A program made the translations under genes and the position numbers. A DNA stretch of 64,000 nt, taken from contig NZ_JALPRR010000004.1 of NCBI RefSeq assembly GCF_023630205.1, positions 434,001 to 498,000 of the forward strand, given 5' to 3'. Shown piece by piece: positions 53,134 to 63,082 of this stretch. How positions within the stretch are numbered: the first letter of the stretch is position 1; each line of letters starts with the position of its first letter. The notes beneath the pieces are model-generated. The model saw nothing but the letters and a program-made list of their open reading frames with translations, was not told the origin of the DNA and ran no database searches. Origin of the DNA: Pontibacter ruber (GTDB taxonomy: Bacteria; Bacteroidota; Bacteroidia; Cytophagales; Hymenobacteraceae).

Positions 53134-54033
53134 ATGAAGTGGTCTATCTGCGTAAAGCAATTTGAACAATACCTGCAGCTGGAGAAATCGCTCTCGGGGC
53201 ACTCCGTGGAAGCCTACCTGCGCGACGTCCGGAAGCTGACGGATTTCCTGAGCGTGAGAAACCTGAGCGAGCAGCCCGAGCAGATAACCCCGGCCATACT
53301 GCATGATTTTATGGCGTGGATAGGCGAACTGGGCATGACACCGCACTCGCAGGCCCGCACCCTGTCTGGTATCCGTGCTTTCTATAAGTTCCTGATCATG
53401 GAGGATATGCTGGCCATAGACCCGACCGAAACAGTAGAAGCGCCTAAAACAGGCCGCAAGCTGCCCGATACGCTGCACTTCCACGAGATAGAGCAGCTGC
53501 TGGCCGCCATCGACCTTTCTACGCCGGAAGGCACCCGCAACCGGGCCATGCTCGAGACGCTGTATAGTTCGGGTCTGCGCGTAACAGAGCTGTTGGAATT
53601 GAAGCTGAGCAACCTCTACGAAGACATGGGCTTTTTGAAAGTGGCCGGTAAGGGCGACAAGGAGCGCCTGGTGCCGATCGGAAGGGATGCGCTGAAGCAC
53701 ATCCAGCTCTACCGTGAAGGCGTTCGCTGTCACCTCAACATTAAGAAGGGTAACGAGGATTATGTTTTTCTAAACCGCCGGGGCGCGAAACTAACGCGGG
53801 TGATGGTATTTACGATCATCAAAGACCTGGCTGCCAAGGCAGGCATACAGAAGCAGGTGAGTCCGCATACCTTCCGCCACTCGTTTGCCACCCACCTGAT
53901 AGAAGGAGGCGCCGACCTGCGCGCCGTGCAGGAAATGCTGGGCCACGAATCCATCACCACCACCGAAATCTATACCCACCTGGACCGGGATTACCTGAAG
54001 CAGGTGATCAAAGATTACCACCCGCGGAGCTGA
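53134..54033 (+). CDS. Tyrosine recombinase XerC/XerD
   Basis: The recombinase resolves chromosome dimers at dif together with FtsK. The N-terminal SAM-like domain spans residues 1-95. The catalytic residues are R in SSGLRVTELLELK (about 148), K in AGKGDKERLVPIG, H-x-x-R in VSPHTFRHSFATHL (about 245), H in GHESITTTEIYTHL (about 269) and the nucleophile Y (about 279). At 299 aa it has the size of a housekeeping Xer protein. There is no adjacent mobile element, so it is most likely XerD rather than an integrase. ATG 53134 is preferred to the frame opening at 53080. Confidence 0.93.
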   Translation: MKWSICVKQFEQYLQLEKSLSGHSVEAYLRDVRKLTDFLSVRNLSEQPEQITPAILHDFMAWIGELGMTPHSQARTLSGIRAFYKFLIMEDMLAIDPTETVEAPKTGRKLPDTLHFHEIEQLLAAIDLSTPEGTRNRAMLETLYSSGLRVTELLELKLSNLYEDMGFLKVAGKGDKERLVPIGRDALKHIQLYREGVRCHLNIKKGNEDYVFLNRRGAKLTRVMVFTIIKDLAAKAGIQKQVSPHTFRHSFATHLIEGGADLRAVQEMLGHESITTTEIYTHLDRDYLKQVIKDYHPRS

Positions 54034-54098
54034 TGTATACTTTGCTGCATCGGCACCCGTTAAGCTAGAAGAACTATACTTTACCTTAAACTTATATA

Positions 54099-55751
54099 AT
54101 GACTCTCAAAAACTGGCCTATACTTTTTGCCCTGTTCCTGTTTCTCTCTGTCTCGTTTAGTGCAGCTGCCCAGTCGGCAGACGACATTGTGCCCAAACCT
54201 GTTGAAGTAAAGAAAGACAAGGGACATGTATCTATCGACGGAAAAGCACAGATCATTTTCGATAAGCAGTTTGCTGACCAGGCTACGTTTTTGAAAGACA
54301 TGCTGGCGGCACAAACCGGCCTGAAACTGCAGGCTTATACCAAAGCGCAAAGCAAGCCAAAAGCAAGCCACCACATTTACTTGCTGTTCGATAACAAAGC
54401 CATCACCAAAGACGAGATGTATACTTTGACGGTGGAAGGCAAAGACATTACCATTCGCGCCAAAGACACCGGCGGTATGGTGTATGGCATCCAGTCGCTG
54501 TTGCAGCTGTTTCCCATCAAGCAGGTAAAAGAAGCCAAGGTTTCGGATGTAAAGATAATCGACTACCCGCGCTTCGCTTACCGGGGCATGCACCTGGACG
54601 TGGTGCGCCACATGTTCCCGCTGGAGTTCATCAAGAAGTACATCGATTACCTGGCCTTCCACAAGTTCAACACCTTCCACTGGCACCTGACCGACGACCA
54701 GGGCTGGCGTATCCAGATCGACTCGTACCCGAAGCTGAATTCCATCGGCTCCTGGCGCAAAGCCACCCTGATCGGGCATTTTAAAGACACTCCAGCACGC
54801 TACGACTCTACCCGCTACGGCGGATTTTATACCAAAGATGAAGTCCGCGAAGTGATCCGGTATGCGGCCATACGTGGCATCAACATCATCCCGGAAATTG
54901 ACATACCCGGCCACAGCCGTGCTACCATTGCCGCTTACCCGGAGTTCAGCACCCGCCCCGATACCACGTGGAACGTTGCCACTACCTGGGGCATGTACAA
55001 CCGCCAGAACAATGTGCTGCAGCCAAACCCTGCTACGTTCAAGTTCCTGAAAACGGTGTTCCAGGAGGTGGCAGACCTGTTCCCTTATGCATACTTCCAC
55101 CTGGGTGGCGACGAGACCAGCAAGATGTGGTGGAAAGCTGACCCGGTGTCGCAGAAGTTTATCAAAGACCATAACCTGAAAGACGAGAAAGGCCTGCAGA
55201 CATACTTTGTGGAGCAGGTGGCCGGTTACCTGCAGGAAAAAGGCAAGAAAGTGATCGGCTGGCACGAGATCCTGGAAGGTGACCTGAATACCTCTACCCT
55301 GATCATGAACTGGGGAGGGGAGAAGGAAGGCATAGCGGCGGCTACCCGTGGACACAAGGTGATCATGTCGCCGGGTAAACCGCTGTACTTCGACCACTAC
55401 CAGTCGAAAGACCCGAACGACAGCCTGGCTATACACGGCTACAACCCAACCGAAGCGGTATATAAATTTGAGCCGGTGCCAGATGCGCTGCGCCAGCAAA
55501 AGCTAGACAGCTACATCATCGGCGCGCAGGGCAACGTCTGGACCGAATACATGGGCAGCCCGGCCAAAGTAGAATACATGATCTTCCCAAGAATGACCGC
55601 CCTGAGCGAGGTGCTCTGGTCGCCCGCCGAGAAGAAAGACTACGAAGACTTTACACGAAGACTGAAGACTGCCATGATACCAAGGTATAACTTCTGGAAA
55701 AGCGCTTACTTCAAAAATTTCGAAACCTGGACTGCCGATAAGCAGCAGTAG
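54099..55751 (+). CDS. Beta-N-acetylhexosaminidase, GH20
   Basis: A signal peptide (FALFLFLSVSFSAAAQS) directs export. An N-terminal GH20b domain (residues 25-160) precedes the (beta/alpha)8 barrel, which has the catalytic Asp-Glu in FHLGGDETSKMWWK (about residue 336), YRGMHLDVVRHMFPLEF and HWHLTDDQGWRIQI. It would remove terminal GlcNAc/GalNAc from chitin, glycans or peptidoglycan fragments. At 550 aa it is a complete, carbohydrate-module-free enzyme. A terminator follows. Confidence 0.96.
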   Translation: MTLKNWPILFALFLFLSVSFSAAAQSADDIVPKPVEVKKDKGHVSIDGKAQIIFDKQFADQATFLKDMLAAQTGLKLQAYTKAQSKPKASHHIYLLFDNKAITKDEMYTLTVEGKDITIRAKDTGGMVYGIQSLLQLFPIKQVKEAKVSDVKIIDYPRFAYRGMHLDVVRHMFPLEFIKKYIDYLAFHKFNTFHWHLTDDQGWRIQIDSYPKLNSIGSWRKATLIGHFKDTPARYDSTRYGGFYTKDEVREVIRYAAIRGINIIPEIDIPGHSRATIAAYPEFSTRPDTTWNVATTWGMYNRQNNVLQPNPATFKFLKTVFQEVADLFPYAYFHLGGDETSKMWWKADPVSQKFIKDHNLKDEKGLQTYFVEQVAGYLQEKGKKVIGWHEILEGDLNTSTLIMNWGGEKEGIAAATRGHKVIMSPGKPLYFDHYQSKDPNDSLAIHGYNPTEAVYKFEPVPDALRQQKLDSYIIGAQGNVWTEYMGSPAKVEYMIFPRMTALSEVLWSPAEKKDYEDFTRRLKTAMIPRYNFWKSAYFKNFETWTADKQQ

Positions 55752-55770
55752 GCTTTTGTTTGATAAGTAT

Positions 55771-55808
55771 AACAGCTCTTCAGGGTGATCCTGAAGAGCT
55801 GTTTTGTT
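55771..55808 (+). terminator. Terminator of the GH20 gene
   Basis: AACAGCTCTTCAGG pairs with CCTGAAGAGCTGTT, followed by TTGTTTC. Confidence 0.9.
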
Positions 55809-55839
55809 TCAGGTGGTTTGCCTCTTCTATGAACAGGAG

Positions 55840-56360
55840 AGGGGGCTTTCTTCTGTCATCTCGACCAGAGGGAGAGATCTGGTATGGGCATAGTATAAAC
55901 ACACCCCTGCTGAGAAGAGGATTCCTGCCTTTACTTTAGTTGAGGTTATACTTTCATAGCTGCTTTTGTCAAACCACCCCTAACCCCTCCTTGTCTAAGG
56001 AGGGGAGCCTGTTACTGCTATACTTGAAGTATAAGTTTCATTGCTGCAGCTATCGCGTGGACAGGTCGCGACCTGTCCCTACAATGGGTTCCAGTTCCAT
56101 AGCAGCTCACTAAGCAGTGTTATTTCCAGTCCTTGGGTTGAGCGCCTTTGATTTGTTGCGGTGCCCGTAAGGGCAGCCCGCAGCGCAAGCGAGGAGCAGC
56201 TTCAAATCAACAGCGCGATGTCCAAGGACGAGGCCCCGCGGCCTGGAGCGCTCGGAGAGACGCTATGAAAGTTATAAGCTAGTAAGGCTGAGGAATGAAA
56301 GTAGCTACGAAGCAGAGGCCTGTCAGCGTAAAGTATAAACCTCAACTATGGTATAAATCT
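55840..56360. repeat. Intergenic repeat island 3
   Basis: Between the GH20 and yjgN-like genes, without gene. From left to right: TCATCTCGACCAGAGGGAGAGATCT (given in part), two reverse-oriented CCCCT...AGGGG hairpins (about 55900-55930 and 55975-56008), a linker with GTATAAGTTTCATTGCTGC, the palindrome GGACAGGTCGCGACCTGTCC (56059-56078) and M1 copy 3 in inverse orientation (56112-56252). The order is the mirror image of island 1. Confidence 0.85.
56112..56252 (-). repeat. M1 structured repeat, copy 3 (inverted)
   Basis: Read on the minus strand it begins GGCCGCGGGGCCTCGTCC and ends CCCAAGGAC. The inner stem is TTGATTTG/CAAATCAA, which pairs as well as CTATTG/CAATAG in copy 1 although the bases differ. 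The palindrome GGACAGGTCGCGACCTGTCC follows at the same distance as in copy 1. Confidence 0.75.
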
Positions 56361-56493
56361 GGAAAATAAAAGTATAAGGTTAGCTAAAATTATATCTAGT
56401 TATTCATATATTTAAAGAAGAGAATAACAGAGGGTGTGCGGAGATTAAGGCTGTTATTTGCTCATCAATGTCACTAATCAAACTTTATACTTT

Positions 56494-57464
56494 ATGACAA
56501 CAGCTTTACTCGAGCAAGAAAAACAAACAACGAAATTCAACTTTACAGGCAGCGGATCGGAGCTGTTTGGTATACAGATCGTAAATTTCTTCCTGACCGT
56601 CTTTACAGTAGGACTGTATTATCCTTGGCCAAGGCCAAAACCCTGCAGTACCTATACCGCAAAACAGAACTGGCAGGCAGCCCCTTTACCTTTCATGGTA
56701 CTGGCAAAGAAATGTTTGTAGGCTTTATCAAAGGGGTAGGTGTTTTCGCTGCATTATACTTCATGCTCTACATGGCCATGCTCGTTGATACACCTTTCAT
56801 GGCCGTGCTGTTTGTGTTTGTATACATTGTAGGCTTTATGGTGTTGGTGCCAATAGCACTGCATGGGATGATGCGTTATCGCACTTCCCGCACCAGCTGG
56901 CGCGGCATACACCTCGGGTATAGAGGTGAGCTGTCAGAAATGGTTTCTACTTACCTGGTTGGCTTCTTCCTGACCATCATTACGTTTGGCATCTACGGGC
57001 CGTGGTTCATGGTAAAAATTCGCAAAGAGATGATCGAGAACGTGCGCTTTGGCAGTGCCCACCTCCGCTACACCGGCGATGGCGCCGACCTGCTGCTCAT
57101 CCACGTGAAAGGATACTTCCTGAGCATACTTACCGTGGGTGTTTATTTGTTCTGGTACGTTAAAGACTTGTTGCGTTTTTATACCGATAACATTGTAGTG
57201 GTGCACGAAGACACCTACAGCCGCCTGCAGTGCAACGTAAGCGGGTTCGATTACCTGAAGCTGGCCATAGGTAATTTGCTCCTGATCATTTGTACCTTGG
57301 GCTTCGGCACTTCCTGGGCTACCGCACGTACCATGTCGTTCATCCTGAATAACTCCACGCTGGTGGGCACTTTTGACCCGGATACGCTGGTGCAGACCGA
57401 GGAGGACTATACCAATGCCATGTACGAAGACCTTGCAGATGTGCTGGACATTGGTTTAGTTTAA
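56494..57464 (+). pseudogene. YjgN-family (DUF898) membrane protein gene with a single-base frameshift
   Basis: The reading frame from ATG 56494 gives FNFTGSGSELFGIQIVNFFL and TVGLYYPW, then continues out of frame to a stop at 56721. One base over, the frame beginning about 56625 continues with AKAKTLQYLYRKTELAGSPF and FHGTGKEMF through the rest of the protein. YjgN proteins read YPWAKAKTLQYLYRKT at this point, so one G is missing in CCTTGGCC-AAGGCC near 56621-56627. The rest has about six membrane helices in DUF898 repeats (FTFGIYGPWFMVKIRK, GVYLFWYVKD). It may be a real inactivation, a sequencing error or a slippage site. Downstream, the M48 peptidase, its usual partner, starts four bases after the stop. 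Confidence 0.85.
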
Positions 57465-57467
57465 CAC

Positions 57468-58538
57468 ATGGAATACGAAGGTAAATACTATAACGGGCGG
57501 GTGTCGAAAGGCATACCCGCCTTTATAGTTTTAGAAGAAAACGGTATAAGTATAAACTACAGCACCGGCGAGGAGAACGGCCACGTTTTTTGGGAATTGG
57601 AAGGCATACAGCAGTCTGAGTTTAACGATGCCACCACACTTCTGCGCTACGGCAAGTATCCGCAGCAAAGTATAGCTGTGTTTGAGCAGGGCTTCCGGGA
57701 GGCATTGCAGCAGAAGTATAAAGGATCAGCTTTCCTGAAGTCGAATTATACTTCTTTCCTGAACACAGGGCTGTTAGGGCTGGCAGTGGTCGGGTTAAGC
57801 CTGTTTGCTCTGACGATGGCTTTCTTCATCTGGGGCGTCCCCTTCCTGGCCGATCGTGCGGCGGCTCATTTCCCCAGGGATTTTGAGCGCGAGCTGGGCA
57901 CAAACCTGCACGAAAAGATGCTGATGGCCTATGACGTGGATTCTGCCAGGACAGTAGCCCTGAACAAATACCTCGACAACCTGCAGGTTACCTCCGACTT
58001 CCCGATAGATGCGGTGGTGGTGAAAGGCGACGAAGTAAGCGCCTACGCCGTACCGGGTGGTTTTGTAGTGCTGCACGATGGACTGCTGCAGAAAATGGAG
58101 CGGCACGAGGAACTGGCGGGCCTGCTGGGCCACGAGATTGGGCATGTGCAGTTACGCCACTCTACCCGTGCCATGGCTCGTAGCCTTTCTTATTACATGC
58201 TGCTTTCGCTGCTGTTCGGCGATGTAACAGGTATAGCTGGCGTTATCATAGACAATGCCAGCACCCTGCACAACCTGGAGTACAGCCGGGAGGCAGAGCA
58301 GGAAGCGGACAAAGCCGGCCTGGTGTTGTTGCAGCAAAATAAGCTGGATCCAAAAGGCATGGTATGGTTGATGGAACGGCTGGATTCCGGAGAGCCGGAG
58401 TACATGGAGTTTATTAGTACCCACCCGCGCACCCAGAACAGGATCGAAGAGCTAAACCGGCAGATAAAAGAAGCAAAGTATAAACCCGCTTCAAATCCTG
58501 CTCTGGAAGCTGCTTGGGAAGAGTTGAAAAAAAAATAG
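57468..58538 (+). CDS. M48-family zinc metalloprotease, membrane-anchored
   Basis: The zinc motif HEIGH is in GLLGHEIGHVQLRHSTRAM (about residue 221), and the third ligand Glu is in SREAEQEADKAG. An N-terminal ~95-residue domain (MEYEGKYYNGRVSKGIPAFI) of the type that accompanies YjgN partners is followed by a membrane helix (LLGLAVVGLSLFALTMAFFI, about residues 102-122). The protease domain faces the periplasm or cytoplasm depending on topology. The yjgN-M48 gene pair is conserved; here the partner gene is frameshifted, so the pair may be non-functional or rely on frameshifting. Confidence 0.92.
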   Translation: MEYEGKYYNGRVSKGIPAFIVLEENGISINYSTGEENGHVFWELEGIQQSEFNDATTLLRYGKYPQQSIAVFEQGFREALQQKYKGSAFLKSNYTSFLNTGLLGLAVVGLSLFALTMAFFIWGVPFLADRAAAHFPRDFERELGTNLHEKMLMAYDVDSARTVALNKYLDNLQVTSDFPIDAVVVKGDEVSAYAVPGGFVVLHDGLLQKMERHEELAGLLGHEIGHVQLRHSTRAMARSLSYYMLLSLLFGDVTGIAGVIIDNASTLHNLEYSREAEQEADKAGLVLLQQNKLDPKGMVWLMERLDSGEPEYMEFISTHPRTQNRIEELNRQIKEAKYKPASNPALEAAWEELKKK

Positions 58539-58666
58539 CACATAAGACCTCGCAGTGTGCGCAGCTCCTGCGAGCGTATGGCATTGAAGTAATGGCTTAC
58601 TAGTAGACAAACACTTGCAGGTTTTCAAACTCTGTTAGATTGGAGGGTTTATAAGTTTTCTGTACT

Positions 58667-58674
58667 TATCTTTG
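58667..58674 (+). promoter_or_regulatory. -7 box upstream of pyrD
   Basis: TATCTTTG matches TAnnTTTG, 29 bases before the GTG start at 58704. Confidence 0.5.
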
Positions 58675-58703
58675 CAGGCAGAAGTATAACCAAACCCATT
58701 CCC

Positions 58704-59735
58704 GTGTATAAAAGCCTGCTTCGCCCCCTGCTCTTCAAACTCGATCCCGAGAAGGTACACTATCTTACTGCCGATGCCTTGAAAACTGCTTTCTCGTTGC
58801 CGCTTGCTAAAAGTATAGGCAGAAGTATGTTCCAGGTGCAGGACCCACGGCTGGAGCGCGAATTGTTCGGGCTGAAGTTCCCAAACCCGGTAGGCTTGGC
58901 CGCTGGCTTTGATAAGGATGCCAAACTGGTAGACGAGCTGGCCGAGTTGGGTTTTGGATTTGTTGAGATCGGGACACTGACGCCGAAGCCGCAGGAAGGT
59001 AACCCAAAGCCGCGCCTTTTTCGCTTGCCTGAAGACCAGGCTATCATCAACCGCATGGGCTTTAACAACGAAGGGGTAGATGCTGCTGTGGAAAGGCTGC
59101 GCCAGCGCAAGAGCAACATTATTGTAGGGGGCAACATCGGCAAGAACAAAGTAACACCCAACGAGGAGGCTCTGAATGATTACCTCTACTGCTTCAAGGC
59201 GCTGTATGATGTGGTGGATTACTTCGTGGTTAACGTGAGTTCGCCCAACACCCCGGATCTGCGGGCACTGCAGGAAAAAGAGCCGCTGCAGCAACTGTTG
59301 ATGGCCCTGCAGGAGCAAAACAGCAAAATGCCCAGGCCAAAACCGCTGCTGCTCAAAATAGCTCCGGACCTGAACGAGTCGCAGCTAAACGACATCATCG
59401 AAATTGCCATTGCGACCAAACTAAGCGGTATTATCGCTACCAACACCACCATCAGCCGCGAAGGCCTGCACACACCAGGCACACGTGTAACCAAGATCGG
59501 AGCCGGAGGCCTGAGCGGTAAGCCGCTTACCCGCCATTCAACTGAAATTATCCGTTACCTGCGCCAGCACCTGCCACAGGAAGTCAAGATCATCGGGGTA
59601 GGAGGAATCATGTCGGCAGATGATGCCGTGGAAAAACTGAATGCCGGTGCTGACCTGGTGCAGCTGTATACCGGCTTCATCTACGAAGGGCCAGCGCTGA
59701 TCTCCAGGATAAACAAGAAGCTGCTGGGTAGGTAA
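58704..59735 (+). CDS. pyrD: Dihydroorotate dehydrogenase, class 2 (quinone-dependent)
   Basis: It oxidises dihydroorotate to orotate in pyrimidine synthesis, donating electrons to quinone. The N-terminal helices [20 protein letters not shown] bind the membrane and quinone. [34 protein letters not shown] with the catalytic serine, and [20 protein letters not shown] form the FMN barrel. The start is GTG 58704 behind a -7 box. At 343 aa it is typical of class 2. Confidence 0.96.
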   Translation: MYKSLLRPLLFKLDPEKVHYLTADALKTAFSLPLAKSIGRSMFQVQDPRLERELFGLKFPNPVGLAAGFDKDAKLVDELAELGFGFVEIGTLTPKPQEGNPKPRLFRLPEDQAIINRMGFNNEGVDAAVERLRQRKSNIIVGGNIGKNKVTPNEEALNDYLYCFKALYDVVDYFVVNVSSPNTPDLRALQEKEPLQQLLMALQEQNSKMPRPKPLLLKIAPDLNESQLNDIIEIAIATKLSGIIATNTTISREGLHTPGTRVTKIGAGGLSGKPLTRHSTEIIRYLRQHLPQEVKIIGVGGIMSADDAVEKLNAGADLVQLYTGFIYEGPALISRINKKLLGR

Positions 59736-60414
59736 TAAAGTATGGCGCGAGCGTTCTCGCTCGTGTTGTGCTATCGTGGGGCCTCTGGCCCGTTTTATTT
59801 GTAAGTCTCAGGATTTAATCTGCTATACCTGATCCAACTACTCCTGCTCTCCTTGGCTAAGAAGGGGAGCCCTCTATTCTTATTTCATCTGTCATTTCGA
59901 CTACTCTTGAGGCGAGAGCCGAAGAGAGCCAGCGTAGCTGTGAGAAATCTGAGTCTGTAGTATAACCCACCCCTGCACCCCTCCAAGGAGGGGAATTAGT
60001 TCTTGTAACACCTAATAAGTTTAAGTTTCATAGCTGGTTAGCCTTCGCTCGCCTCTGGCGAGTGTGAACTATGAAGGAGCGTCCCGCCACGTGCCCCTCC
60101 ATGCCGCAAGTTTAGCTTCAGCGCAACTTGTGGCTTACTATGAGGCCAGTTTGTAACTGGCTTTACCCGTATTTCTACTTCCACCGGTTAGAAACTGGCT
60201 GTCATGCGCAACCACCAGTTACCACTGCGCTAAACGGGCGGTATGATTGGGGTATCTTACGGCGACCTCCCTGTAAACTGTGCTCGTAGCAGCAGATCGC
60301 TAAGCTAACACCAACACCGATTATACAAAATTGCTTTATTCCAGGAAACCAACAACTCAAAATATTTCCTGAAAATGCCCGCTGCTTTGCTGAACGGTTT
60401 CATCTGAAAAATTG
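59736..60414. repeat. Intergenic repeat island 4
   Basis: About 680 bases without gene between pyrD and ftsK. It contains GGCGCGAGCGTTCTCGCTCG plus CTATCGTGGGGCCTCTGG (59743-59790), two CCCCTCC/GGAGGGG hairpins (about 59860 and 59975), a TCATTTCGACT...GAGAAATCTGA element (59892-59952), CTTCGCTCGCCTCTGGCGAG (60052-60072), an inverted GCCGCAAGTTTAGC...GCAACTTGTGGC element (60103-60135) and copies of the GCCAGTTTGTAACTGGC palindrome (60148-60164; a variant near 60185). Confidence 0.85.
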
Positions 60415-60422
60415 TAAATTTG
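60415..60422 (+). promoter_or_regulatory. -7 box upstream of ftsK
   Basis: TAAATTTG matches TAnnTTTG, 21 bases before the ftsK ATG. Confidence 0.5.
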
Positions 60423-60443
60423 AAATCTTAATTAGTCGAGGGT

Positions 60444-63059
60444 ATGGCAAAAAACACTTACAAAAACGATGCGGTAAACGCAGGGCGGGCAAGGAACGAG
60501 GTGCGGGGTCGTAACGAACCACGCAAGGCCAATACACCCATCGGGGAGAAACCACCAAAACAGAAAACAAAACGATCTTTTAAGCTGCCAAGCTTCAGTA
60601 TTGGCATGCCGGCATTCTTTTCAGACAGGCGCTTTAAGCTGTTTATCGGCTTTTCTTTCCTGCTGATCTCCTTTTTCCTTTCCATGGCTTTTGTCTCCTA
60701 CCTTTTCACAGGGCAGGCTGACCAGAGCGTGGTGGAGTCGGTAGGCGGAACAGGGCTGAAAGAATCGGGGCAGGAAGCCGAGAACTGGCTGGGCCTTTTT
60801 GGCGCCTGGATTTCGCACCTGTTCATCTTCAGGTGGGTAGGGCTTGGAGCTTTCTTTGTTATACCGGTTGTGTTTTTCGCCGGCTGCCGCATTGTTTTCA
60901 GGCGGGTTGCTGTTTCCATGTCGTACGTGCTGGGGCTTTGCAGCTTTTCGATGCTGTGGCTGAGCCTTGCACTGGGCTATGTTGTACTTACCACGGGTAC
61001 CACCGAAAACCTGGGCTTTCTGGGCGGTGGCATCGGCCTCGAAACTTCTATCTGGCTGAGCAGTCTGATCGGTTGGGGTACCGGCGCACTGCTGGGTTTC
61101 CTGTTGCTTGTCTTCCTGGTGTTCTTCTTTAACATCACCAGCATTAACTGGAGCAAACCAGCCGATGATTCCGAAGAAGGTTCTGTTGGCGTAGAGATGA
61201 ACCGGGCCTCCACGCTTCGTGATGTGGTACACGGCTCCGCACGCGCCGGTGTAAATCATACTTCCGACCCAACAGCGTCGCTGGAATACGAGGAAGAGGA
61301 AGAAGAAATGCTGTTAGACGAGGAAGAAGAGGAGGCCATCGACAGAGCCCTGGAGATGGAACTGCGCTCCTTCCGACCCGAACCGGCGAAACCAGCTGCT
61401 CCGGCACTGGAACTTGATATCGATTCAAATGGCGCCCTCGCGCTGGAAGACGAAGAAGAGTATTTTGATGACGAGGAGGAGCAGGAAGAAGAACTGGACC
61501 TGCAGATACTAAAAACGCCGGAAGAAGAGGCGGCCGATGTACTGGCTACCGAAAATTACGACCCGACGCTGGACCTGGCCCGTTACCAGTACCCGACCAT
61601 TGAGCTGCTCAACGACTATGGCGCTAACAAAGTATCGGTTACCAAAGAAGAGCTCGAAGCAAACAAGGACAAGATTGTGGAAACGCTGGCCAACTACAAC
61701 ATTGGTATTGCCAGCATCAAAGCCACCATTGGCCCTACGGTAACCCTGTATGAGATTGTGCCGGACGCCGGGGTGCGAATCTCTAAGATCAAGAACCTGG
61801 AAGACGATATTGCCCTGAGCTTAGCAGCCCTCGGTATCCGTATCATTGCCCCGATTCCGGGTAAAGGTACCATCGGTATCGAAGTGCCGAACACCAAGAA
61901 AGAGATGGTTTCGATCCGCTCCATACTTTCTACGGAGAAGTTCCTGAAGAGCGAAATGGACCTGCCGATCGCTTTCGGTAAAACCATCACCAACGAAGTG
62001 TTTATCACCGACCTGGCTAAAATGCCGCACTTGCTCATGGCAGGTGCCACGGGTCAGGGTAAGTCGGTTGGTCTGAATGCCATACTTACCTCGTTGCTGT
62101 ACAAGCGCCATCCTTCGCAGCTTAAGTTTGTACTGGTCGATCCGAAGAAAGTGGAATTGTCGCTCTTCAACAAGATCGAGCGCCACTTCCTGGCCAAGTT
62201 GCCTGATAGCGAAGAAGCCATCATCACCGACACCAAAAAGGTTGTGAACACGCTCAACTCCCTGTGTATGGAGATGGACATGCGCTATGATTTGCTGAAA
62301 GATGCCGGTTGCCGTAACCTGAAAGAGTATAACCGCAAGTTTGTAGAGCGTAAACTCAACCCGAAAAAAGGCCACAAGTTTATGCCATTCATTGTGCTGG
62401 TAATAGACGAGCTCGCCGACCTGATGATGACCGCCGGCAAGGAGGTGGAAACGCCGATTGCCCGTCTGGCACAGCTGGCCCGTGCCATTGGCATACACCT
62501 GGTGGTAGCAACGCAGCGTCCGTCGGTAAACGTGATCACGGGTATCATCAAGGCCAACTTTCCTGCCCGTATTTCCTTTAAAGTAACCTCCAAAATCGAC
62601 TCCAGAACCATTCTGGATGCCGGTGGCGCAGACCAGTTGATCGGCCAGGGTGACATGCTGTTCTCGATCGGTTCGGACATTGTGCGTATCCAGTGTGCGT
62701 TTGTGGATACCCCGGAAGTAGACCGTATCTGCGACTTTATCGGTGAGCAGCAAGGCTACAACGATGCGTACCTGTTGCCTGAGTTCGTGGGAGATGAGAG
62801 CGGCGCCGAAAAAGCAGACTTCGACCCAAGTATGCGCGACCCGTTGTTTGAAGAAGCAGCCCGTATCATAGTGCAGCACCAGCAGGGCAGTACCTCGCTG
62901 TTGCAGCGCCGCCTGAAGCTGGGCTACAACCGCGCCGGAAGATTAATTGATCAATTGGAATCTGCAGGCATAGTTGGAGCGTTTGAAGGTAGTAAGGCCC
63001 GTGAAGTTAAAATTCCGGACGAGTACAGTTTGGAACAGTTATTGAATACAATGGAGTAA
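60444..63059 (+). CDS. ftsK: DNA translocase FtsK/SpoIIIE
   Basis: FtsK couples division to chromosome segregation by pumping DNA through the septum and activating Xer recombination. The N-terminal 240 residues contain four membrane helices (LFIGFSFLLISFFLSMAFVS, GLGAFFVIPVVFFAGC and two more). A very acidic linker (EEEEEEMLLDEEEEEAIDRA; EDEEEYFDDEEEQEEELD) spans about residues 270-360. The RecA-like motor has Walker A AGATGQGKSVGLNAIL (about residue 532) and Walker B VLVIDELADLM. The winged-helix gamma domain TSLLQRRLKLGYNRAGRLID reads orientation sequences (KOPS-like). At 871 aa it is complete. Confidence 0.98.
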   Translation: MAKNTYKNDAVNAGRARNEVRGRNEPRKANTPIGEKPPKQKTKRSFKLPSFSIGMPAFFSDRRFKLFIGFSFLLISFFLSMAFVSYLFTGQADQSVVESVGGTGLKESGQEAENWLGLFGAWISHLFIFRWVGLGAFFVIPVVFFAGCRIVFRRVAVSMSYVLGLCSFSMLWLSLALGYVVLTTGTTENLGFLGGGIGLETSIWLSSLIGWGTGALLGFLLLVFLVFFFNITSINWSKPADDSEEGSVGVEMNRASTLRDVVHGSARAGVNHTSDPTASLEYEEEEEEMLLDEEEEEAIDRALEMELRSFRPEPAKPAAPALELDIDSNGALALEDEEEYFDDEEEQEEELDLQILKTPEEEAADVLATENYDPTLDLARYQYPTIELLNDYGANKVSVTKEELEANKDKIVETLANYNIGIASIKATIGPTVTLYEIVPDAGVRISKIKNLEDDIALSLAALGIRIIAPIPGKGTIGIEVPNTKKEMVSIRSILSTEKFLKSEMDLPIAFGKTITNEVFITDLAKMPHLLMAGATGQGKSVGLNAILTSLLYKRHPSQLKFVLVDPKKVELSLFNKIERHFLAKLPDSEEAIITDTKKVVNTLNSLCMEMDMRYDLLKDAGCRNLKEYNRKFVERKLNPKKGHKFMPFIVLVIDELADLMMTAGKEVETPIARLAQLARAIGIHLVVATQRPSVNVITGIIKANFPARISFKVTSKIDSRTILDAGGADQLIGQGDMLFSIGSDIVRIQCAFVDTPEVDRICDFIGEQQGYNDAYLLPEFVGDESGAEKADFDPSMRDPLFEEAARIIVQHQQGSTSLLQRRLKLGYNRAGRLIDQLESAGIVGAFEGSKAREVKIPDEYSLEQLLNTME

Positions 63060-63082
63060 AGACTCCAAAATAGAATACCGAC

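Noticed and set aside
53134..54033. Tyrosine recombinase as the integrase of a mobile element or of the cassette-like sites
   Set aside because: It has the size and full motif set of a housekeeping Xer protein, lacks the extra IntI-specific insertion as far as can be seen, and lies far from the attC-like hairpins next to aroQ.
54081..55499. Minus-strand open frame of 472 codons across the GH20 gene
   Set aside because: The GH20 frame has a signal peptide and catalytic motifs; the antisense product has no recognisable pattern and begins and ends without gene context.
61821..62879. Minus-strand open frame of 352 codons across ftsK
   Set aside because: It is complementary to the conserved motor domain of ftsK and shows no motif of its own.
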